DNA from: Sanderia malayensis
Lineage: Eukaryota > Cnidaria > Scyphozoa > Semaeostomeae > Pelagiidae
Assembly: GCA_013076295.1 (NCBI GenBank)
Contig: RQOL01000828.1
Location: forward strand, 3,841,219 to 3,905,218
Direction: 5' to 3'
DNA length: 64,000 nucleotides
Both the position numbers and the translations under genes were made by a program. Position 1 is the stretch's first letter; each line of letters starts with the position of its first letter. Below are positions 1 to 11,641 of the stretch, piece by piece. Under the pieces are notes generated by a model. It did no database searches. It saw nothing but the letters and a program-made list of their open reading frames with translations, and was not told where the DNA came from.

Positions 1-1
1 T

Positions 2-3000
2 TCCATTTCTGCTGGCTGGTTCAGTGATAAGTTTGGCCGTAAACCCATTTTAATTTTTGCATCATCTGTTTTTACTGCCGGCTCAGTTATCCTGGCTTTT
101 GCCAAAAGTAGAGAGATTCTTTTGGTTGGAAGAGCAACAGTTGGTTTAGCCATTGGTAATTATTCACCCTATTTTAACTTACTCTATTTTAATTTACTCT
201 ATTTTAACCTACTCTATTTAATCCTGCTCTATTTCAACCTACCCTATTTTAACCTATTATAGCTTAATCTACTTCAGTTTAACCTACACAGTTTAACGTA
301 CCCTTGTTCCTATGGAATTCTTAGCATTTATTCATGCCTGAAGCCAAGGCAATACCTCATCACACCACCATTCATAATTCATAATTTACTATTGGCATCT
401 TCTTCCCTCATATTTCGTTCTGACATTTCAGAGGCTAGCCCATTCTTCCATTTCGACCTAACCCAATCAATTAGTTTCCTGAAGGTTGTTATAAATCAAA
501 TTGCTAATTTCTGCTATTTTCATTTCATTTAAGGTTATGCTTCTTGCACTGTACCAGTTTATATTGCTGAAGCTTCACCTCCAAGCATTCGAGGAAGATT
601 AGTTACAATTAACCAATTGTTTATCACATTTGGACAATTTTTCGCATCAGTTATAGATGGATTTTTTAGCAAAAACAAAACAAATGGCTGGAGGTACTTT
701 TTATTACATTGAGACCCCTTTTGATAACATTTAAACCTCGTTTTTATGGTAATGCATGGTGCTTTGGGGTGCAAATGCAATTTTTAGGGGGTGTGCAGTT
801 GAAAGATTAAGTTTTTCCCAAAGGACCAATCTTTTTGAAGGAAAATAATGTTTTCCTCCAAGCTGTCATATTTCAACAAAAACTACTGCAAACATAACTG
901 CACATTAAAAATTCCTTTTATACGTTTTTACACCAAATCATGTGATTTCTGGATGCATTGACCAGATCTCACAAGACGCAAGAGACCCAGCTATAAAATC
1001 TATTTTGGGGGGAGGCAGGTTTGTGTCACACCCCTCATTTTCACCCCTTATCGTGCTAGTACCAGTATGCATTGAAAGAAACATTGCATGCTTTTTTACT
1101 TAAGAACAATAGTTTGCCATCATTTCATAATCTAAATAATATATTTTTTGTTTATGTATTTAGGTATATGCTGGGGATGGCTGCTATTCCTGCAGTGATT
1201 ATGTTTTTTGGTATGATATTCATGCCAGAAAGTCCAAGGTGGCTTGTAACCAAAGGTATGATGAGATAGGTTTACAATACATTCCTCTGCCAAAAACTTT
1301 CCTCTTTTAGACACACTCCTTTTCTAGATCCAAATTCAACAATGATAATTCTACATGCAGGAATTTTGTATTTTTTGTAAAATAGAATTTCTAATATTTA
1401 TTTCATAGACACGGTGGAAGAAGCTAGGAAGATGCTACTGAAATTAAGAAAAACTGAAGATATTGAAGAAGAATTGAATGGCATTGTGACATCATGGTCC
1501 GTGGATTCATGTGAGTTCATTCTTTTTTTATGATAAGTCTCTAGTCAGCTCTCCACTAGTCATAGTTTGATTGTTCCAACTCAACTCTTTTGTCGGCATT
1601 GAGCTTCCTTTTCTATCCCATACCCCATCATTTGTTCATTTCATTGTCTCTTTTTGCTTTACCAATCGAATTACCTTTGGTTAGTTACGTTGTATTCACA
1701 CCCTAATCCGCAATGTATCATTGTTAAAACTCATCGCTGGCAAATTCAGCTATAGCAGTGTTTTGTGTAAAAATATTTGCCGTGTCGTGCTAAGTCGTAT
1801 TGTGTCGAAGTTGTATATCGTATCGGGCTAAGTCGTGTTGGGTCGTGTCAGGCTGAAGTGTTGGCATGCCTTTGTTCTGGCTCCATTTTATCAGTGCAAC
1901 AGGTTTGATATACCAAATTTTAATTGCTGTGATATTTAAGAGAACTGGGTGAGTATAATAAGGCGCGCCCATGCCCTGAGAAGTAAAAGAATTTCTCATA
2001 AACATGATATGCTGTTGCTAGAACTCTGTCCCCAAAATGTGTTTGTTTATCTCTACAAATTCAGAAAAATTTCTCATAATCGTCCTCACTGCAATAGTTT
2101 TTAATTAATGCTAACATATGGCTGTGGGCGTCTGTCTATTTTCAAGCGAAGGCCACCAAAGACTCATTCAAGAAGCACGTTCTTACTTGACAATCAGATC
2201 TAGAGTTGATTGCTATTACCTGTTTTTATCTCACCGTTTTTCAATTGATGCAGTGTTTATAATATTGAATTGATATCAAGTCTCTATTTAAAGCCCTCTT
2301 ATTAGTGCTATAATGATTGGAAGAGTTAATTGCCATCGCATAACCATTTGCAAACTTCATTCGCGATGGCCTGTCTATATCTCACGGTGCTTTCAATATT
2401 TACATTTTTCTATGCAGTATTTATCATACAACGTAATCATTTGAAGAAAAAGCTCTACGCCCCGAGCGCGCATTGTTACATCGATTTAACTGATTGAAGT
2501 GTTTTGCAAATAAATTTGATTAATATTAATTCGATTCAAACCACCTTTGTACCACATTGCTTGAATATTTTATTTGGGTTCGGTTCTCTATAGCCTTTGA
2601 GGTCCTCGTGTAACCCATTGGATTTTTAAACAGTGGTTTTTCTCTGGAAGGGTATAATTCATCTTATGTGAAGCAAGTGGTCGCAAATGGAAGGTGTATT
2701 CCACGTGTGCAGTGTGTTTCATACCTCAGATTAATAGGCATATCAAAGATTAAGCAGTGGTCTTTCTCTGGAAGCGTATAATTCATCTTAATTGAAGCAA
2801 GTGGTAGCAAATGGAAGGTGTATTCCACGTGTGCAGTGTGTCCCATACCTCAGATTAATAGGCATATCAAAGATTAAGCAATGGTCTTTCTCTGGAAGCG
2901 TATAATTCATCTTATTTGAAGCAAGTGGTCGCAAATGGACTGTGTATTCCATGTAGCGCGTTCCGTACCTCAGATTAATAGTCATGTCAAAGATTAGAGT

Positions 3001-4359
3001 TCAGGAAAAAGGAAAGTCTTAGTAAAGGAAGCGTGGAGCTCATGAAATTTTTCTTTTTTGTTTTGACACGGCGCAGCATCTTCCAGTAACGATAGTGGTA
3101 TTGGTATTTTGTGGAGAATTTTGAAAACATCTTCCACAAGAAGAGCCCTTGTCGTTGGTTGTGGTTTACAAGCAATACAACAACTATGCGGCATCAATAC
3201 TGTCATGTAAGTAAAATATATGATAATATATGATAATGTATGATAATGTGTGATAATATATGATAATGTGTGATAATATATGATAATGTATGATAATATA
3301 TGATAATGTATGATAACATATGATGCAATATATAATTTATGTCCCAATTCAACTGCAGCGAGACTTGATTCAATTAACTCCCTTGAAGAACTTTGTAATA
3401 TAATCTCTTTTTGTAATATAATCCCCCCTCTCTGATGCTGGGAAGTAAAATTCACTTTCCTGCCATGTTTCCTCTATTAAGACTTCATTACATTCCAACA
3501 TCTAGACGTGTAAATTTTGCAGTTAAACTACATTGCAAGCACGCGCTTTTTTCATGCTGGCATTTTGTTGATCTTTAGGTATTACAGTGCAACTATAATA
3601 TCAATGGCTGGTGTTAAAGATGAAGGCACGGCAATTTGGCTTGCTGCAGTTGTTGCGTGCGGCAATTTTATATTCACATTGGTCGCTCTGGTCTTAGTCG
3701 AAAGAGCTGGTCGCTTGAAACTGACGTTGTGCAGTTTATTCGGCGTTATTGTTGCCTTGTGTTTACTTGCAAGTACATTCATCCTTATCGAAACGAGATC
3801 GCCTTCTGTTGCTATGACATTCCCCAATGACACTTGCAGTGTGGCTAATAATTGTTACAGTTGCCTCAAAGATAATTCTTGTGGATTTTGCTACAGCTCG
3901 AGTGGAGCGAGTCATTATTCCAACGGGTCGTGTCTTTCTTATCATGATGTCATGCCCGGAGCATGTCAAAGCACTCATTGGACTACAGACGTTTGTCCGA
4001 CATCCTTTGCGTGGCTTGCTGTATTCGCAATGATTTTCTACCTGGCTGCCTTTGCGCCAGGTATGGGCCCAATGCCTTGGGCAATCAATGCAGAGATATA
4101 CCCACTTTGGGCGAGAAGTGCCGGAAATTCGTGCTCCACGGCCACGAATTGGCTTTTCAATCTGTTTGTATCGATCACGTTTTTGCATCTTGTGAGCTTG
4201 GTGACCGAGCAAGGGGCTTTCTTTTTGTATGCTGGCATAGCTACGGCTGGCTGGATATTTCTCGCTCTTCTATTGCCCGAAACTCGTGGAAAGAAATTGG
4301 AAGATGTTGAGAATTTGTTCAAGGGTCCTCTGGTTGCGCGTCGAAGAAAAAGCATGTGA
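2..4359 (+). CDS. SLC2A13: Proton/myo-inositol cotransporter-like sugar transporter, 5' end missing
   Basis: Major facilitator superfamily sugar transporter, closest by recalled family sequence to SLC2A13 (HMIT), which brings myo-inositol into the cell with protons. Six exons are visible: 2-155, 534-693, 1164-1255, 1409-1510, 3077-3206 and 3579-4359; all junctions are GT-AG and phases are continuous. The first exon carries the loop 2-3 motif (SDKFGRKP). The second has [16 protein letters not shown], then [13 protein letters not shown], typical of this subfamily. The third has PESPRWL and the fifth QQLCGIN. The last exon has [20 protein letters not shown] and the terminal [12 protein letters not shown] motif. 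A cysteine-rich extracellular loop (about eight Cys, encoded near 3810-4000) precedes the last membrane segments, as in HMIT. About 470 residues are present; the N-terminus and first membrane segments lie left of the window. The C-terminal tail is short and basic. Family assignment is firm; the substrate is inferred. Confidence 0.9.
157..300. repeat. Degenerate short tandem repeat in transporter intron 1
   Basis: A unit of roughly 15-20 bases (attttaacctactct and variants) is repeated about seven times directly after the splice donor of the first visible exon. It decays towards the right. It lies wholly in the intron and has no coding content. Confidence 0.7.
2625..2990. repeat. Three tandem copies of a ~122-bp unit
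   Basis: Three consecutive copies starting near 2633, 2756 and 2879 share tctctggaag, gtataattcatctta, gaagcaagtgg and cctcagattaata. Copies differ by a few per cent, which suggests recent tandem duplication within intron 4 of the transporter gene, just upstream of the exon at 3077. Short open frames in this block repeat with the unit and are not genes. Confidence 0.85.
3208..3330. repeat. Ten-base AT-rich minisatellite (tgataatata/tgataatgta)
   Basis: About twelve copies of a 10-base unit (tgataatata, tgataatgta, tgataatgtg) begin immediately after the donor of the exon ending at 3206. The array fills the start of a roughly 370-base intron. Confidence 0.9.
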
Positions 4360-4619
4360 TCAATGTTGTTGTTTGAATAATGGCCGGGGCCGCTAATAGA
4401 CCTATTTTTCAACTTATGATGAATTTATTCAAAGGGGATTAAAGGGGAAGGGGGAGGCGTTTATTTTTCTATTACGATAACTGTCTATGAGTGAAGCGGG
4501 TAATAATCAAATTTATTGACTTGTATTTGTATACATTTATTTTCTTATCTATTACTAGGAATATACACAAATTTTAAGTACAGTTTTCTAAACTGATATT
4601 TGTTGGATTTATCGTGAAA

Positions 4620-5400
4620 AGGACTTCAGCTCTCTCGCCATTTCGAACCTCTGATAACTCGAACTTCGGATATTTCGAGCCAATTTGTACTCCTTTTGAA
4701 AGCGTTGCTAGTACTTTCTACCTTCTTTTATTCGAACATTCTTTTATCTCGAATCATTTTCATCGATCCCTTTGAAGTTGGAATTGTCTGCATTTTACTG
4801 CACTTCAATTGGTGTCATCATAGTTGGATGTCTCTATTATGCTAACAATGTTTATAACGGCATTGTATTGCATGATATTTTGATGCTTAAAATGCTTTCG
4901 ACAACAGAAAACCGCACTAAACCCTCACTTCTATTCAATCTAATTCTAGTTTTGAACAATGCCTTTTCGGAAGAAAGTCTTGCGTCGAAGGCACTCACGT
5001 CAATGCGCAAGGCAAGTGTTAGAACTTTGCTTCTTTCTCGAACAATAGAAATGCTTCAACATGCTTTCTGATTGTCTTCAACATCCTTCAATATCATGGT
5101 TGTTCTAGAATCCACCTGTCTGAAGCTCGTTTTTACTCCTATCCTGTATCCGGCAATTTTGTTCGAGTTTTGAATGATTAATGCGAATACCCAGTTCGTT
5201 TGCATTGCAGATGGTTTGAACGCAGGCGACAACAGTGAATAAAAGAAGTCGATAGCCACGCATGCTTAGGCAACTTGCATGCAATACATCTCTTTTGCAC
5301 AGCAACACGCATTGCTAATCCGTGTTTTGTAGACACGATCAAGGTTAGCCGGATTAGCGTCTTCGTGCTTTCTGTCTGCATAATCTGAAATTAAAATTGT
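4620..5400. other. Possible decayed pogo/CENP-B-type transposon remnant; otherwise no gene seen
   Basis: The stretch 4625-4760 has the 'tcgaacctctgataactcgaac ...' composition, rich in TTCGAA/TCGAAC, seen at ends of Tigger/pogo-like elements. A 99-codon open frame follows at 4772-5071 and fragments of open frame lie on the minus strand to 5381. None shows a recognisable transposase motif (no DDE triad or HTH seen), so this is a weak suggestion. From 4360 to 6756 I see no gene apart from this. Confidence 0.25.
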
Positions 5401-5785
5401 TTTGAATGAACACGGGCCCATATCTCTAGCGCTACCCCATGCCTATCAAGCTAAAGTCAGCCATCTCTTTGGGCATTTCTTAACAGCTAAAAGGTGGTAT
5501 CTTGTCTTGGAAAGTAATTTGAGTGACCTCCAGATGTTTTGATTTTCAAATGAATTCTTTTTGCTTGCCCCCCTTAGCTCTAATCATTTTTTATCTCTTA
5601 CTGCTAAATGTTATTTTCTGCTATGTAGCATTATCGATACAAATAATTGTCATCCTTAGATTTTAATTGTTTCTTGACATAAAACGTTCACATCCTCATG
5701 GACATCATTATTTTTTATAAAGATAAAAATAGAGATTTGTGTATCCTCTTGTGGCTTATCGAAGATTACCTCCCACGTCACGTTC

Positions 5786-5890
5786 TCTATTTCAAATGCT
5801 ACTCGTCCATTCAAATGCTGCTCGTCCATTCAAATGCTGCTCGTCCACTCAAATGCTACTCGTCCATTCAAATGCTACTCGTCCATTCAT
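5786..5890. repeat. 19-bp tandem repeat (ctactcgtccattcaaatg)
   Basis: About five and a half copies of a 19-base unit with a/g variation at the third base. It lies in intergenic DNA between the transporter and the cysteine-rich peptide gene. The open frame running through it simply reflects the lack of stops in the unit. Confidence 0.9.
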
Positions 5891-6756
5891 TTTCCTGTCA
5901 TTCTAAATCTACATCAGTGCATTCACAAACCTTGTTGACCAACAAACAATTAGCTTTGACGTAGTTTGTCATACAACCATGTGCCTATCAACTGTGCATC
6001 TATGTGGCTCTATTCAATCCTTAACAGATGAGTGTCGAGTAGCATATGTTCAACAAATGACATATGTTGTTTTTGATCTTCTTGCTTGGGCACTAAGTTA
6101 TCTTTGCAACGGCGTTTGTTGTCATTTTTTATCTTCTTTCAATGCAAATGCATTTCTTTGCGTCCTACTTTTCCCTCATTGATGCTTTGTTGAACTAGCT
6201 GTTATTCTTTTTATTTTTCCGACTATAGATCAGATCAGGAGTTACAAAAGGGCTTCATGCCTTCTTTTCAAAATTCTCTCCACACATCAGAAGATCAATT
6301 TAGATTAATCGACACATGGCATTAATTTTGGAACTTTAAGTCAACAAAATTTTGCAACTCCATGCTTACACTTCTTTCTTGAGATTTTGCAGCGAATTTT
6401 GCAGACTCATTTTAATAAGAAGCTGAGATTTTCTCAGCACTGAATATTGTTAATTTTTAGCGCAAAGTTTTTCTAAGCTGTTTCCAAAATCACGAAGAAT
6501 TGAAAGAAAATTGTGTTGCTCTAACCATGCATCCATATTAGTAATGAGTTTCTTTCAGATGAATTTTTACAAACACATTGAGTTTCATTCGGACGCACAT
6601 TCGATCCGATCATAATAATTACATCATCAACTTATACACTATAATCTACTCTAAGCAAACTTCTAAAATTTAAAAGAATAAATAGAACTGTTTGATTTTT
6701 AGTTTTTATCATTATCATAGTCGTCGTCATCAGTTATTAATTAACTTCGAATTGTT

Positions 6757-7053
6757 TTACCACATTTCTTTCTTGTTCAACATACTCTCGATTTCGTCGC
6801 GTCTAACGCAATCACTAGTACAATAATCTTTGGCTCTGACGCATACTGCAAAGTCGAGTTCGGTTATAACCCTGGGATGTTGGGAGCACTGTTGAAAGTT
6901 CTTCCAGCATTCGCCCTGACAGACGCCTCGCTTTGTTCGTGCCACTGTGTCACGTCCTGCCGCCCTTGGGTATGAAAATACCTCTTCATTCATTGATACC
7001 ATGATCACCAGGGCAAGCAATAACAATGATCTCGTTGATAAAGTCGATTCCAT
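6757..7053 (-). CDS. Small secreted cysteine-rich peptide precursor
   Basis: A 98-codon frame read on the minus strand from ATG at 7053. Residues 1-27 form a clear signal peptide (charged start, then STRSLLLLALVIMVSM). A short propeptide follows and ends in TKR, a typical furin/prohormone-convertase site, then a predicted mature peptide of about 55 residues. It has six cysteines with spacing C-x3-C-x6-C-x14-C-x6-C-x3-C, a symmetrical pattern compatible with a disulfide-linked helical hairpin. A further RR occurs after the last cysteine. A splice acceptor (ttttttctag) ends at 7061, seven bases before the ATG, so a 5' untranslated exon probably lies upstream. I do not recognise the family: a secreted signalling, antimicrobial or toxin-like peptide are all possible, and no activity can be claimed. 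Confidence 0.6.
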   Translation of the reverse strand: MESTLSTRSLLLLALVIMVSMNEEVFSYPRAAGRDTVARTKRGVCQGECWKNFQQCSQHPRVITELDFAVCVRAKDYCTSDCVRRDEIESMLNKKEMW

Positions 7054-7265
7054 TCTCAATCTAGAAAAAACATGGTTATTCATTATAATTGAATCGTATT
7101 CAAGTTCATGTTCATTCTCAATCTAGGAAGAGCATGGTTAGTAAAATTGAATTGTTTTCAAGTTCCTGTGCACTCTGAATCTAGAAAAGGCATGGTTATT
7201 CATGCTCATTCATTATAATTGAATCGTATTCACGTCCCTGTTCATTCGCAATCTAGAAAGAACAT
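7040..7265. repeat. Tandem ~65-bp repeat carrying splice acceptor-like sites
   Basis: Three to four copies of a unit containing 'attctcaatctagaaa' followed by 'catggttattcat' and 'gaattgaatcgtattcaagtt'. On the minus strand each copy reads as a pyrimidine run ending in ctag followed by attgagaatg, so each duplicates the acceptor and start region of the adjacent peptide gene. Confidence 0.75.
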
Positions 7266-9047
7266 GGCTTTTGTTATATTTCCATCGCCTTCCAACCTCC
7301 ATCCATTTCTACGCACATTTCTATGCAATTTGCAGCCTGTTGTTCTTCTCAATTTCACCGCCCACAGCCCAACATTTTTTCTTCATATCTCTTTACGTTT
7401 TGAGTCCGCGCGTTTTTGTGGTATTTTAAAGTGCCTCAAAGGTTCAGCTTATTTATAGCCCTGAGAGTCGAACTTTCTTTCGTGACGTCGTTCTTTGTAC
7501 ATCTCATGAATTAAAACTTGTTCTAGTAATTCAAGCCATTCTATTCCTTAAGTTATTTATGTATTTGCGAAAACGATTCGATTTTTTTGCATTCATGTTA
7601 TCACCTATTTGGTTCCCACGCTTCTAGTTATTTATGAATCAAAGGTGACCAACAGAACAAAGAATATACATAATGCAACGCTATTTCTCTCGCTCTGTTC
7701 TTACAACATTTTTTCCAACACCTGATCTTGCTTTATCGATGTGTCTTGTATTAATTTTTCATGAAATGAAGGCAATAGTATTAGAAATGCCTTGTCACGT
7801 CTTAAAAGACACATGCTGCTGCATTTTGATTAATAAACGTAAGACCCGTATCAAAAGTACTTTGTATAGTGAATTACGATCTTGAAAAATCTGTCGTTTA
7901 TTTACACTCGCGCCATGTACGACTTTACAATAGTACATTCTATTTAGTGTTTAGAAACGTTCAGTTGACACAGTTGAAAAAATATGGACTATTAACTGGA
8001 AAAATAATTTTAACCAATCAACCCGCAAAACTGGAAATTGCTAAGCTGAGATATTACTCAAATAAAATACTATGGTAAGCTTTACTTAATTAGAATGGAT
8101 TATTGCTTTACAACGAGAAATGTTACGTTTAGATAGTTAAAGAAAGACTTACCTCTGACTTGTGCAATGTATATCAGGTATTCTTGCTTTGATAGTTGGT
8201 TTGTTTATAAACTGTGTACTGCGAACCTTTTCTTGCGACAACTGGCTTCAACTGCTCCTATCCAACGAGATATCTCCCTCTTTAAATAGCCATTTGGCAT
8301 CCTTCGTTATTGGGTAGAATTCAATTAGCGAGCGGCTGCGCAGTGGCTGAGCATCCGCTCCTAGACCACGTGGGCGGGATGTGCATATGTGAATGAAGTC
8401 GCTTGTAGGATAAACAAAACACATAGCAATGTGTGCAAGCAATCTGTTGTTATGAACGGATGCCATGTTTTTCTTAGCGACGAGTGCACGTGCTAATAAT
8501 CAATGCGACCAATGTTTTATTTATGAAGCCCGTCGAAACAGCTGCAAAACTGAAAATCTCAAGGCTACTTTTCGTCTTTCCTACTGATAATTTATTTACA
8601 GTGGGGAAAGAAAATTGTGCTGTTCTTATTCATACGCAGTTTCGTTTTCCTTTCCAATCCCGAGCAAACATCCGATAGTGTTTGAGGCGATTAAAAGCGC
8701 CTCCAACAAACTGCTTCCTTTGCAACAGCCACATCTGGAGTGAAGGAATAAATGTTTACGTTTCCGATCCAAAGCACTTTCCTTTTGAAATTACCCGTTT
8801 GTTTACTTACTATAAAGCTATTGCATACTTATCCGGCAATTATTTCAAACATAAATTGCTCCTTTGGTTACAGTTGGCCATTCTGAGTGCACGTAATTGT
8901 TAAGCATTGCATTGCATTGTAAAATACCCTTCTTAAGGGGGGCTGCAATCATTGTTTTGATTGAATGGATCTCGAGCATGCTGTTCATTAACAGCGTGAT
9001 ACCCTTACGCTCAAGAAGCAACATTAAACACATGTCTAGGATATACA
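7266..9047. other. Intergenic, no gene recognised
   Basis: Only short open frames without family motifs, in AT-rich sequence. No RNA gene or transposon end was recognised here. Confidence 0.5.
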
Positions 9048-9212
9048 GAAGAATAGAAGTTAGTGTGAATTCTCTGTCCCTTCAAGGATCATTAATGAAC
9101 CAACTCTTATAAAACAAACCTCTATAATTCGAACTTTTTGTAATTTTACGCTTCCCCAGGGTGTTCGAATTAGACAGAGTCGACTGTATGGAAGAATAGA
9201 AGTTAGTGTGAA
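9048..9212 (-). mobile_element. Truncated pogo/Tigger-like MITE flanked by a 22-bp direct repeat
   Basis: On the minus strand, 9187 to about 9070 reads cagtcgactctgtctaattc, then the gaacaccctgggg, aatta(t)agaggtttg and ttcattaatgatcc blocks. This matches the intact element at 48327-48496 almost base for base and ends with the same CAG...TA border. The other terminus is missing. The 22-base sequence 'gaagaatagaag...tgtgaa' occurs on both sides (9048-9069 and 9191-9212). Confidence 0.7.
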
Positions 9213-9861
9213 CATCAGAACTAATGCAAATTGCGCTTTTACTGCTTTACTTTATCTGCTATTTTTCAATATTACGAGGTGCGTATTGCTGATATCTGTG
9301 TTGCTGTCTAGACATATAGCTCTATTTTTCGTTGGATATGGACATATAGCAAAACACATCCGCATTTTGATGTTTCTTTAGCTTTATCAAATTCACTTCT
9401 GTTAAGTCACACGCACAGGCAGCACGAAAGCACATTATCGCAATTAATTTTGCATAAACTTCTCAGTCAATCTGTCTCTGTGCTGCAAATTTCCATTGAT
9501 ATTTTAGCATTAGCACATTTGTATGCACGAATGCCACCTAATTTCCCAAGAGTTTGGCAAACCTATTTAGCGTTTCTGTTCCGCGCACGTGTTAAGCAGA
9601 TTGCACTGTTACAGGAAAAACTGCTCTCGTAGCATCACGTGTAAAACGATATCTACAACACCAAGCAATGCATTTTAAATTTTGCATCAGGATTTGATGA
9701 TGCAAGCCGTCCTTTTGCATGCTACAAAGCATGCAAAACGACGGTTCAAATCGAGTAAGGATGATGTATACCCAATGCAACATTCTAGTCAATAAATCGA
9801 AGCATGAAACTGCTGTGAAATGTCCCTTTTGCGAAAACCAGGAATACTATTAAAATCGTGA

Positions 9862-10069
9862 ATATAATTAGGGCTTTAGAGTAGAAGCAAGAAAGTAGAC
9901 TCAGTTCTCTGTTAGTTTGTATCATGAATGCGAAAGCATGAAACTCGGAGTAACAGAGAACTAAGTCTACTTTCTTGCTTCTACTCTATTATTGCTCTGT
10001 ACTTCTGTACATCGAGCACTGTGATGTCAGTGTAGATATTACGCATCTATAGATATAATTAGGGCTTTA
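9862..10069. repeat. Long near-perfect hairpin inside a 17-bp direct repeat
   Basis: Arms 9878-9914 and 9951-9987 are 37 bases each and pair with one mismatch. The 36-base loop contains a smaller hairpin, atgc-gaaa-gcat, with a GNRA-type tetraloop, extended by tcatg/catga. The 17-mer atataattagggcttta occurs at 9862-9878 and again at 10053-10069. It may be a foldback (MITE) element or a precursor of a small RNA; no transcription evidence is visible. Confidence 0.75.
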
Positions 10070-11546
10070 TGTTATATTTCGCGATTATTCTTTCTTCGAT
10101 ATGGTTTTGATTTTAGCTGGGGTAATTGTAGGTATGAACATGGAACAAAATGTCCTTTGTTGAATGTAAAACGGTGTTTACGACTGTACAGTGATTTGTT
10201 ATTACATGCTTGATTTTCCATTTACTACCGACCTGCTTGGTTGAGTACGATGAGGAATATCATGTAATTCATTCATGTAATTGGCATTACTCTCACTGGT
10301 GGTTGCATAGTGATGCTCCATGGGAAAAACTCAAAAATGTCCAGACTGTGGGAATACGATGTAATGCGCCTGGGAAAGTTTAAAACACATGGAACACGTC
10401 AGAGAAAACATCACAATATGTTAAAAAAAAACAATTCAATATTAAAAATATTGAATTCTAGATTTTTTTCTTAAAATACTATATTTTATCATGGGACAAG
10501 ACTCCGCCTATTTTCGTGACGGAATTGTTTAACTCTGATGCCAATTGATTTTCTTTACTAATGCTGCTGTTACAAACATTAACCGAACTTTAAATCTTAT
10601 TTTTGCAAACAATAATATCATTTTTGAGGTCGTGTCGACATTGCAGTGCATCAAATCTTTCAAAATTCCTGAAAATCCTACACAGAAAGAATATTTAAAA
10701 CCTTATAGATTTGCGTTTGCGTTTGAAATTAAAGTTGTTCAAGTAATAACAACACTGGGTGATAAAGCTTCGGTAATATTTTCATTTGGAAGAATTCTTC
10801 AATTGATAAAACCAATAAAACATAACAGCAACGTCCAACAGATCTATTTTCTGCGCATAACGCTTCACTCCCACGTTGAGGTTGGAGATATTATTAGCTT
10901 AATGTTGTCCAAAATACCATCTTTCCTATCCACGTCACATATCTGTTATATATTACGTGGTTGCCATATTAATGTTATATCAATTCTATACTCCCACCGG
11001 AGCAGCCATTTTGATGCATGAAGCGTGCTTTGTTGGTAGCATCAGGGTGTTAACCGATGCATTCATTCTTTAGACATCATTTTAATCTTGATGTCCTCAA
11101 AATACGATAACTTGCTATAACAAATTGAGCAGACGTTCGTTTCATTGTCTTATTGGAACCAGCTTTTTTTTAGCTTGCTTTGCTAACTTTGTGATATTGC
11201 ATAACTTCGTAAGCTTTAAACAATTCAAGCAATTATTCAAGTTTTGCATGATTTTCTTTGTTGCTTTAATTTTGTCCATCTATTTTTATCTGCAGACAGA
11301 TTCTCGTTGCTGCTGCTCCACGATGACGTCATTGATTGGCAGCTTTAAGTCCATCCGCATGAGTAATAATGCTTCACGCGAAATTCTGCATCTCACACTA
11401 AAAGGTATTTGTTTTCCAGTCTTCTCAGCCAGCTGCGTGCATCACAAAATGGTATTTCCATTTTTTGATCATCCCTCTTCAAAACCTTCTTGTATTGTTG
11501 GCATATTGACTTTTCATCAATGCTCTTGATGCTGAACTTCTTCCAT
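10070..11546. other. Intergenic, no gene recognised
   Basis: Two open frames of 158 and 134 codons occur on the plus strand (10545-11021 and 11125-11529). They have unbiased, AT-driven composition, no recognisable motif and no convincing splice context, so I do not call them genes. Confidence 0.45.
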
Positions 11547-11641
11547 AAAGCCTGGTTTCCATATGGTCGTTAAGAGGCATTGTCCAAAGCTGATTTTAAT
11601 CCTTTTAGCGACCCTCAACGACTATATGGAAACCAGGCTTT
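11547..11641. mobile_element. 95-bp MITE with ~28-bp terminal inverted repeats
   Basis: The ends read aaagcctggtttccatat-ggtcgttaag and, reversed, aaagcctggtttccatat-agtcgttgag, two mismatches in 28. The centre is about 39 bases. No clear target-site duplication is visible. The CCTGGTTTCCATAT terminus resembles non-autonomous DNA transposons I recall from cnidarian genomes; this is memory, not a search. Confidence 0.75.

Noticed and set aside
3763..4412. Minus-strand open frames of 124-149 codons opposite the transporter exon
   Set aside because: Shadows of the real coding frame on the plus strand.
8248..8466. Minus-strand 72-codon frame with a GC-richer centre
   Set aside because: No start context, motif or neighbouring exon to support it.
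9878..9987. Transcription terminator of bacterial type
   Set aside because: The host is an animal and the structure lacks a following T run; a foldback element or small-RNA precursor is likelier.
10545..11529. Two plus-strand open frames of 158 and 134 codons
   Set aside because: No motif, no splice signals and AT-driven residue composition; such lengths occur by chance in this DNA.
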